Assembly (NCBI GenBank): GCA_019347795.1
Contig: JAHWKS010000002.1
Span: 1 to 19,789 of the forward strand
DNA length: 19,789 nt
From: Planctomycetota bacterium
GTDB taxonomy: Bacteria > Planctomycetota > Planctomycetia > Pirellulales > Pirellulaceae
Direction: 5' to 3'
The translations under genes were made by a program, and so were the position numbers. The stretch's first letter is position 1, and every line of letters starts with the position of its first letter. Below, piece by piece: positions 7,958 through 13,671 of this stretch. The notes under the pieces were generated by a model. It saw only the letters and a program-made list of their open reading frames with translations, was not told the DNA's origin and made no database searches.

Positions 7958-9127
7958 ATGAGTTCTGCCGTTATTGTCGATTGTGTTCGCACGCCGATCG
8001 GCCGGGCGCATCCGGAGCGCGGCTTCTTTCGCGACGTGCGAAGCGACGACCTGGCCGTGGCGTGCGTAAAGGCGCTGGTCGAGCGGACCGGCATCGACCC
8101 GGAGGCGATCGAAGACGTCGTGCTGGGGAACACGCAGCAGACGGGCGAGCAGGGCCTGAACGTGGCCCGGGCCGTGGGGCTGATGGCGGGACTGCCGGTG
8201 GCGGCGGGCGGGGCGACGGTGAATCGCCTCTGCGGCAGCAGCCTGCAGGCGCTCAACCAGGCGGCGCATGCGGTGGTCGCCGGTTTTGAGGATGTGCAGA
8301 TCGTCGGCGGATTGGAGCACATGCACCACTTGCCGATGGATCACGGGCTCGACCTCAACCCGAAACTTTTTCATCGCACCAGCAAAGGCGCCTTGCACAT
8401 GGGCGTGACCGCCGAGTTCCTCGCCCAGACGCAGGGGATCGGCCGGGAAGAGCAGGATCGCTTCGCCCTCCGCAGCCATCAGCGAGCCGCCGCCGCGCAG
8501 GAAACGGGGGAGTTCGCCAAGGAGATGGTCCCCGTCTACGGCCAGGACGAGAACGGCCGGCGATTCCTGGTCGATTTCGATCAGTGCGTGCGGCCCGACA
8601 CCACCCTGGAAGCGCTGGCGGCGCTCCCACCGGCATTCATGCCGAAGCTCGGCACGGTGACCGCGGGGAACAGCTCGCCGCTCAACGACGGCGCCGCGGC
8701 GATGCTGGTCATGTCGGAGGAGAGCGCCGAGGCGCTGGGGCTCAAGCCGCTCGTTCGCGTGCGAGCCACGGCGGTGGCCGGAGTCGAGCCGGCGGTGATG
8801 GGAACCGGTCCCGTGCCCGCGACCAAGAAGGCCCTTAAGCGGGCGGGGCTGGAATTGTCTGACATCGACCTGATCGAGTTGAACGAAGCCTTTGCCGTGC
8901 AAGCGCTGGCGTGCTTGAAGATGCTGGGGATGAAGGACGAGACAATCGACGAGAAGGTCAACATCCGCGGCGGCGCCATCGCCATCGGGCACCCTCTGGG
9001 CGCCAGCGGCGCGCGGATCGCCACCACGCTCATCCACGCCATGCTCGACAAGGACGCCACGCTCGGCCTGGCGACGATGTGCATCGGCGTCGGCCAAGGC
9101 ATCGCCACCATCTTTGAGCGGGTGTGA
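7958..9127 (+). CDS. fadA: 3-ketoacyl-CoA thiolase (acetyl-CoA acyltransferase), FadA type
   Basis: 389 residues, close to the 387 of E. coli FadA. It cleaves 3-ketoacyl-CoA with CoA to give acetyl-CoA and a shortened acyl-CoA, the last step of beta-oxidation. The catalytic residues are visible: nucleophile C92 in VNRLCGSS, H345 in [13 protein letters not shown], and C375 in [13 protein letters not shown]. Further FadA-like stretches are [48 protein letters not shown] and [13 protein letters not shown], which agree better with FadA than with biosynthetic AtoB-type thiolases. The start is ATG 7958, with a weak CCGGA upstream; the frame is open to 7826 but the extra residues are not thiolase-like. 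No fadB partner lies next to it. Confidence 0.94.
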   Translation: MSSAVIVDCVRTPIGRAHPERGFFRDVRSDDLAVACVKALVERTGIDPEAIEDVVLGNTQQTGEQGLNVARAVGLMAGLPVAAGGATVNRLCGSSLQALNQAAHAVVAGFEDVQIVGGLEHMHHLPMDHGLDLNPKLFHRTSKGALHMGVTAEFLAQTQGIGREEQDRFALRSHQRAAAAQETGEFAKEMVPVYGQDENGRRFLVDFDQCVRPDTTLEALAALPPAFMPKLGTVTAGNSSPLNDGAAAMLVMSEESAEALGLKPLVRVRATAVAGVEPAVMGTGPVPATKKALKRAGLELSDIDLIELNEAFAVQALACLKMLGMKDETIDEKVNIRGGAIAIGHPLGASGARIATTLIHAMLDKDATLGLATMCIGVGQGIATIFERV

Positions 9128-9149
9128 CGGCCATAAAATGCAGCCCGCG

Positions 9150-9174
9150 TCGGCAAGGAACTTGTTCCCGCCGA
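9150..9174. other. Imperfect palindrome after fadA
   Basis: TCGGC-AA-GGAAC-TT-GTTCC-C-GCCGA forms a 25-bp imperfect palindrome 22 bp after the fadA stop. There is no T-run. It could be a 3'-end stabilising hairpin, a protein-binding site or chance. Confidence 0.35.
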
Positions 9175-9227
9175 ATAGGGCATCGTAGAATCAGAAGCGT
9201 CGATCGCGCGAAAGACAAGGCGCCGAT

Positions 9228-9479
9228 ATGGCCGAAGCAGTAAATGAACTGGCGGACTTTTATCGGTTTGTCGGAAATCAACTTGGCAGCGGCGGCGTGG
9301 ACATCTCACCGGAAGAAGCGCTTGCTCAATGGCGCTCGGCACGGCCGCTGCCGGAAGAGCTTCGGGAAAGCGTGGCGGCGATTGAGCGAGCGCTGAAGCA
9401 GGCGAAGGAAGGACAGGGCGTATCGCTGGAGGATTTTGACCACCGGTTCCGCCAGCGTCACAACATTCGCCGGGTATAA
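9228..9479 (+). CDS. Small hypothetical protein, antitoxin-like
   Basis: 83 residues from ATG 9228, with AAGG at 9217-9220. The N-terminal half is helical (NELADFYRFVGNQL), followed by DISPEEALAQWRSARPLPEEL and a C-terminal LEDFDHRFRQRHNI. The pattern of a short helical N-terminus, an EALxxWR motif and an acidic/aromatic C-terminal tail resembles small planctomycete proteins annotated as antitoxin-like or hypothetical. No toxin gene (RelE, ParE or PIN) follows, since the next gene is an exported DUF6807 protein. If it is an antitoxin it is an orphan. The coding call is reasonable given start, RBS and protein-like composition; the function is unproven. Confidence 0.6.
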   Translation: MAEAVNELADFYRFVGNQLGSGGVDISPEEALAQWRSARPLPEELRESVAAIERALKQAKEGQGVSLEDFDHRFRQRHNIRRV

Positions 9480-9518
9480 TCGGTCCTCCGAGGGCATCTT
9501 TAACGCGAGGGTGATCAA

Positions 9519-10538
9519 ATGCGTGGTTGGGTGGAGAGCGAACGCGTTCGGCTCCGTCCGGCGCCACTTCTTTGGGTTCTGCTCCTCGCGGTTCCCGGGT
9601 CGGGAAAAAACGCTGCCGCTCAAGCGCTGGAGTTATCGCAGTCGGATGCGGCGATCGCGGTTCGTCAGGATGGGCGGCTCGTGCTCGTGTACAACATCCA
9701 GCCGCCGCCGGCGCCGGAGGGGATTGATCCGGTTTATCGGCGGAGCGGGTTCCTGCATCCGGTCGCCTCGCCCAAAGGGCGGGTCGTGACACAGGCGTTT
9801 CCGGTGGATCATCCGCACCAGCATGGAATCTTCACGGCCTGGGTGCGGACCACGTACGGCGGCAAACCGGTCGATTTCTGGAACCTCGCCGGCGGGACCG
9901 GCCGCGTGCTCCACGAGCGGGTTGTTTCGCGGTTCGAGGAGGGCGAGGCGATCGGATTCGAGGTCGATCTCCTCCACCGCATGACGGCGACCCCGCCGGT
10001 GGACGTACTGCGCGAGCGGTGGAAGGTCACCGTCTATCCCACCGACGGCGACTATCACTGCTTCGATCTGGAGACGACGCAGACAGCCCTCACCGACACG
10101 CCGCTGATCGTCGAGAAGTATCACTACGGCGGCGTCGCCCTCCGCGGCCCGACGCGCTGGCTGACCGAACAAGACGGCTTTGTACGTCGCAATTCAGATC
10201 AGGTCTGTGAGCCAAGCCGCTTCCTCAACAATCTTGGCTCCGGCCGCGTCGAAGGAAACCACGAGCACGCGAAGTGGGTCGCGATGACGGGCGCCATCGA
10301 CGGCGAGCCGGTCACAATCGCCGTTCTCTGCCACGCGGACAACTTCCGCGCGCCGCAGGCCGCCCGGCTTCATCCCACCAAGCCCTACTTTGTCTTCGCC
10401 CCCTGCGTGGACGGCGAGTTCGTGATCGATCGCGAGCATCCGTTCCAATCCCGCTACCGCTATCTCATCACCGACGCCGAGCCGGATGCAGAGTGGCTCG
10501 ACGACAAGTGGCGGGAATGGTGTTCCACAGACAAGTAG
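9519..10538 (+). CDS. Exported DUF6807 (PmoA-family) protein
   Basis: 339 residues from ATG 9519, with GAGG at 9507-9510. An N-terminal hydrophobic segment (PLLWVLLLAVPGSG, then NAAAQA) looks like a signal peptide, cut near residue 36. The body matches the DUF6807 family, named in databases after PmoA-like proteins. The signature HPHQHGIFTAW is at residues 98-108, followed by VDFWNL, YHCFDLET, EKYHYGGVALRGP, EGNHEHAKWVAMTG and a C-terminal FQSRYRYLITD. The conserved histidines could bind a sugar or metal. The family is frequent in Planctomycetes and other degraders of complex carbohydrates, where it sits near dehydrogenases and DUF1080 proteins. The link to methane oxidation in the family name is not supported by anything here. 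The exact activity is unknown. Confidence 0.85.
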   Translation: MRGWVESERVRLRPAPLLWVLLLAVPGSGKNAAAQALELSQSDAAIAVRQDGRLVLVYNIQPPPAPEGIDPVYRRSGFLHPVASPKGRVVTQAFPVDHPHQHGIFTAWVRTTYGGKPVDFWNLAGGTGRVLHERVVSRFEEGEAIGFEVDLLHRMTATPPVDVLRERWKVTVYPTDGDYHCFDLETTQTALTDTPLIVEKYHYGGVALRGPTRWLTEQDGFVRRNSDQVCEPSRFLNNLGSGRVEGNHEHAKWVAMTGAIDGEPVTIAVLCHADNFRAPQAARLHPTKPYFVFAPCVDGEFVIDREHPFQSRYRYLITDAEPDAEWLDDKWREWCSTDK

Positions 10539-10573
10539 CGGGTCGCCTTCGTGCGGGTCGGTCAGGGCGATTT

Positions 10574-11030
10574 GTTAGGCGCGGCCCTTGAGTTTTACCA
10601 AGCGCACCTGTTCAATCGAACGGCTCGCGACCTGGAACGCCTCGATATCAATGACTAGGTTGCCGCAGTTGCAGGCGACTGACTGCTTGGGCACCGAGTG
10701 TAGCACGTCCCCGCACACCGGGCACTCGTAATACCAAGTCGGAACCCCGAACAAGCTACCAAGTCCCTCCCCGTCAACAGGGAGCAAGACGAAGTCCTTT
10801 TGTACTTGATCGGCCGTCAGGCGGTCGGGCGGCGCGGCTCGAAGTTGCCGCTCTTTTTCAATGCCCGACCGGTAGCCCCTGGCCCACTCGTCGCTGCCGA
10901 TCGGAGCCGGGTTGGCCTCACGGAGACGCTCCTCCAACTCGCGGGATTGCTGCTCCACGAGCTTCTTGCCGAACTTCTTCAACCGCCGCTTCTCGGCGTC
11001 GTCCATATTAGAGACCTGTGTTCGCCTAAC
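10574..11030 (-). other. Inverted integron-core-like heptamers framing the zinc-ribbon gene
   Basis: GTTAGGC at 10574-10580 and GCCTAAC at 11024-11030 are exact inverted copies; the match extends to GTTAGGCG. They fit the attC core consensus GTTRRRY and RYYYAAC. Read on the minus strand the order is GTTAGGC, 17 bases, gene, GCCTAAC overlapping the stop, which is the layout of an integron cassette. A complete attC hairpin ending in another GTTRRRY was not found beyond the stop, nor an integrase. A 10-bp palindrome GAATCGATTC abuts the right heptamer (11031-11040), and GCGGGTCG occurs twice with a 15-bp period at 10538-10560. Confidence 0.4.
10575..11006 (-). CDS. Small zinc-ribbon protein of unknown function
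   Basis: 143 residues from ATG at 11006. An in-frame ATG at 11063 would add 19 residues running through the flanking heptamer and is less likely. The N-terminal half is charged helix (EKRRLKKFGKKLVEQQSRELEERLRE). The C-terminal half has a zinc-ribbon cysteine pattern: C95-PV-C98, then C112-N-C114, inside strands typical of a ribbon (YYECPVCGDVLHS, CNCGNLVID). The family was not recognised. Its stop codon TAA lies inside a GCCTAAC heptamer, and an inverted copy of the same heptamer lies 18 bases upstream of its start, so the gene is framed like an integron cassette. It stands alone on its strand, with the DUF6807 gene ending 36 bp away. Confidence 0.7.
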   Translation of the reverse strand: MDDAEKRRLKKFGKKLVEQQSRELEERLREANPAPIGSDEWARGYRSGIEKERQLRAAPPDRLTADQVQKDFVLLPVDGEGLGSLFGVPTWYYECPVCGDVLHSVPKQSVACNCGNLVIDIEAFQVASRSIEQVRLVKLKGRA

Positions 11031-11114
11031 GAATCGATTCCATCCCTTCTGTTGCCGGCGCATGGCTGAACTGTGCGAAGGATCGATGTCGGTGGGAGGA
11101 GGGATAAAATCCGG

Positions 11115-11169
11115 TTAAAAAAACGCGAAGCCTACGAGCGTTTGATCTCGCCGTCATGGCTTTCGCGTT
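11115..11169 (-). terminator. Rho-independent terminator after the yhaM gene
   Basis: On the minus strand, AACGCGAAAGCC (11169-11158) pairs with GGCTTCGCGTT (11132-11122) with one bulged base, over a 25-base loop, and runs straight into seven Ts (A7 at 11117-11123 on the + strand). It lies about 90 bases after the yhaM stop at 11257. The rest of the 250-bp gap between the two minus-strand genes shows no ORF of note. Confidence 0.75.
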
Positions 11170-11256
11170 CGCCGCAGATTATAGGCGCCGTCCAAGTTGA
11201 CGAGCAAGCATTCCGGCTGCGCGGATCGTGGCGGCATGGCTGGCGTGAGTAGACGG

Positions 11257-12273
11257 TCACTCAGAAGATTCCCGGCGGCCGCGGAACAGCCGTTGGCGTA
11301 ACGCATTGCTGTTGGAGGTGAACTCGCCCTCCGTCGTGTCGTCGCGGAGGGCGGCGTACATGATCTGGAGCTTGGCGTCCAGGTCGTCGGCGTAGTGCAC
11401 GAGGAGCGCCTCGGGAGTCATCGGCGGTTTGGGGGAGCCCCACTCCGGCAACCGCTGGTGGGAGACGATGATGTGCTCCAGCCGCAGGAGCAGCTCCGGA
11501 TCGATGCTTCGGCCGGCGGCCGCCTCGCGGACGATGTCGCGGCCCATCAGCACGTGGCCGATCAGCTCGCCTTCCGCCGTGTAGATGGGGCTGCCGTCGC
11601 GCATCTCCAGCTCGCGGAGCTTCCCGATGTCGTGCAGCACGGCGCCGGCAAGGACCAGGTCCCGCGAGAGCGGCGGCTGCAAGCCGGGATAGTCGGTGAT
11701 GTACTTGTCCGCCAGCATCCGCGCATTGCGGACCACGCTCACCACGTGCTCCAGAAATCCGCCGGCGAAGTTGTGGTGATTCCGCGTCGCGGCCGGCAGC
11801 GTGAGCAGCGTCTCGCGATGCGCTTCCAGGATGCTCGTCGTCAGGTCACGCAGGCCCGCGTCGCGGATTTCGTCCCGCGCGGCGGCGAGCAACTGCTCCA
11901 GGAGCTGCTGCGGATCGAACTCGGTGCTCGGCCGGCAGCGGCGCTCGTCGAAGCCGTCATCGCGGTCCTTATCCTCGACGGGCCGCACCTTATGCAACTC
12001 GAGCTGCGGCCCGAACTGCGTCTCGCGATACATGCCGCGGACCTTGTAGAACGCCCCGGGCCGCCAATTCGTGCGGCAGTCCTCGAAGTACGCCGATTCG
12101 CGCCACAGGAACGCCCGCGCCTCCCGCCCCGCATCGCGAAAGGTGATGCGAAAGTACGGCTTCCCATTCCGCGCCACCCCCTCATCCCGGGCCGTCAACT
12201 GCACGAAGACGTCGGCCTCCTGGCCCTCCGCCATCTCGCACAGCCGCACAATCGGCATCCGCTTCTGATTCAT
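11257..12273 (-). CDS. yhaM: 3'-5' exoribonuclease, YhaM type (OB-fold plus HD domain)
   Basis: 338 residues from ATG at 12273; GTG 12300 and ATG 12258 are alternatives, and none has a clear RBS. B. subtilis YhaM has 314 residues. Residues 15-100 look like an OB-fold nucleic-acid-binding domain (DVFVQLTARDEGVARNG, YFRITFRDAGREARAFLW). An HD phosphohydrolase domain covers about 165-300, with metal ligands H176 (GGFLEHVVSV), H214-D215 (AVLHDIGKL), H240 (LIGHVLMG), H267/H272 (LEHIIVSHQ) and D296 (VHYADDLDAK). YhaM trims RNA from the 3' end in the cytoplasm, and this order of domains is specific to that family. It is the last gene of a minus-strand series and is followed by a good terminator. Confidence 0.9.
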   Translation of the reverse strand: MNQKRMPIVRLCEMAEGQEADVFVQLTARDEGVARNGKPYFRITFRDAGREARAFLWRESAYFEDCRTNWRPGAFYKVRGMYRETQFGPQLELHKVRPVEDKDRDDGFDERRCRPSTEFDPQQLLEQLLAAARDEIRDAGLRDLTTSILEAHRETLLTLPAATRNHHNFAGGFLEHVVSVVRNARMLADKYITDYPGLQPPLSRDLVLAGAVLHDIGKLRELEMRDGSPIYTAEGELIGHVLMGRDIVREAAAGRSIDPELLLRLEHIIVSHQRLPEWGSPKPPMTPEALLVHYADDLDAKLQIMYAALRDDTTEGEFTSNSNALRQRLFRGRRESSE

Positions 12274-12320
12274 ACTGGCAGCATCGCGAAGGGCGACCAC
12301 ACTCTAGCCACCGAAGGTGG

Positions 12321-12387
12321 GAACACTAATCGACGCTAATTTTCGCTGATAAATCGCATTAGCGTCAATTAGTGCAGATTAGCGTTC
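12321..12387. repeat. Two inverted arrays of 10-bp ATTAGYG repeats
   Basis: The right half (12358-12387) holds three tandem 10-bp units beginning ATTAGCGTCA, ATTAGTGCAG and ATTAGCGTTC. The left half (12321-12350), read on the minus strand, holds ATCAGCGAAA, ATTAGCGTCG and ATTAGTGTTC. The halves pair as CACTAAT-NN-ACGCTAAT with ATTAGCGT-NN-ATTAGTG around a 17-base loop. Alternatively the outer ends pair over 11 bp with one mismatch (12320-12330 with 12378-12388). The element starts right at the acyltransferase stop and ends about 48 bp before the yhaM start. It is AT-rich against a GC-rich background. No T-run marks it as a terminator. Confidence 0.75.
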
Positions 12388-12388
12388 C

Positions 12389-13660
12389 TCACTCTTCTGC
12401 GTACAATCGTGACTCCAGCGCCAGCTCGTCGAGGATGGCTTGCAGGCGGGCGGAGAGCTCGGCCATGACGGGATCGACTTCGGCGCGGCGGTCGCGTTCG
12501 GGGGAGACTTCGATCGCTTCGCCCACCTGCATCACCGCCTTCAGCGCGCCGTGCACGCGGACCTTGCCGGTCAGGTCCTCCTCGAAGCGCTCGACGGTCT
12601 CCAGGATGCGATCGACCGTGGGACGCGAGGTGAGATAGTCCGGCGGGTAGCAGCGGACCTGCTGCGCAAGGTACATGTCGGACAGTTGCAGCCAGCGACG
12701 CTGGAACTCCGCCTCATCGATCTCGCCGCGGACCATCTCGGGCATGATCTTCGTGCGGAGGTTCTTCACCCGCGGCACGATCGGTCCTTCCTGCGGCGCC
12801 CCCAGCCATTCTGTCTCGATCGGGTGCAACAGGCCGTTGATGAGGTTCGTGAGCCGCTCGGCCATCGTCCCCTCCTGCGGCCGGCCGAAGTACTGCAGTT
12901 CTTTGAGGCACAAGAGGGCGTGGCCGATCTTGAACACGCGCTCCAACAAGGGCACGTCGGTCTGCGGCCGCCAGGAGAGCCGCTCTTCGATCATCTCCAG
13001 CACGGGGCCGACCGCCGCGTCCAGGTCGCCCTGGAAGTAGTACTTGATGCCGACGGGGTGGATCACCACCTTTCCCGCGGCGTCCTGCTTGGCCCGGCGC
13101 TTGCCGGCGGTGCGGGCGATGAACGAGACGCCGTCCAAGAGAGCGTGCAGCCGATCGTTCGTGCGGCTGACGGAGCCTTCGGGAAAGACGATGAGCGGCC
13201 GCCTGGCCTTTTCCAGGATCTCGATGGCGGTGTTGATGGCCTGCTTATCGACCCCCTCGCGAAAGACGCTGAAGCCGCCCATCTTCTGAATCGCGAAGCC
13301 GTAGAACCAGCCCTGATTGAAGAGGTGCCAGCTCGCCATCGCGTAGACGTGGGTGCGGGCCCGCCGGGCGAGGTAGCCCATCACCAGCGGATCGGCGTAG
13401 CGGCAGTGGTTGGGGGCCAGCATCACGCCGTGTCCCGCGTCGAGCGAAGCCCGCAATCGCTCCAATCCTCGCACTTCATGGGCGACCACGCCTTCCGACC
13501 GTCGCAACCATATGCTGACCAGATTGAACTTCTGAATGAACCACGGCCACCAATCCCCCGTGTGCGGCGGAACGAACTGGTAGGGGCGGTGAACGACGAT
13601 ATCCTGCATGATGCTTTCGATTCTTCCGTCCAGCTCGGCAGCAGCGCTGGGAGAAAACAT
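12389..13660 (-). CDS. PlsC-like phospholipid/glycerol acyltransferase with long C-terminal extension
   Basis: 423 residues from ATG at 13660, 11 bp after the stop of the Hsp70-like gene, so probably co-transcribed with it. The acyltransferase signature NHCRYADP (N84, H85, D90; the HX4D catalytic pair) is followed by FREG at 133-136 and the phosphate-binding FPEGSVSR at 159-165. These are motifs I to III of the PlsC family, which transfer an acyl chain to lysophosphatidate or a similar acceptor at the inner face of the membrane. Typical PlsC proteins have about 240 residues; here roughly 180 extra residues follow, mostly helical and charged, with no recognised domain. The N-terminal WWPWFIQKFNLVSIWL could contact the membrane. 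The acceptor substrate is uncertain. Confidence 0.85.
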   Translation of the reverse strand: MFSPSAAAELDGRIESIMQDIVVHRPYQFVPPHTGDWWPWFIQKFNLVSIWLRRSEGVVAHEVRGLERLRASLDAGHGVMLAPNHCRYADPLVMGYLARRARTHVYAMASWHLFNQGWFYGFAIQKMGGFSVFREGVDKQAINTAIEILEKARRPLIVFPEGSVSRTNDRLHALLDGVSFIARTAGKRRAKQDAAGKVVIHPVGIKYYFQGDLDAAVGPVLEMIEERLSWRPQTDVPLLERVFKIGHALLCLKELQYFGRPQEGTMAERLTNLINGLLHPIETEWLGAPQEGPIVPRVKNLRTKIMPEMVRGEIDEAEFQRRWLQLSDMYLAQQVRCYPPDYLTSRPTVDRILETVERFEEDLTGKVRVHGALKAVMQVGEAIEVSPERDRRAEVDPVMAELSARLQAILDELALESRLYAEE

Positions 13661-13671
13661 ATGGCCGTATG

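Noticed and set aside
7721..9097. Upstream extension of the epimerase frame, giving 760 codons
   Set aside because: The extra part is antisense to fadA and not protein-like; the Rossmann motif begins immediately after the ATG at 7720.
10480..10574. A complete attC site beyond the stop of the zinc-ribbon gene
   Set aside because: No second core site (GTTRRRY on the minus strand) was found before or within the end of the DUF6807 gene, so only core-like heptamers can be claimed.
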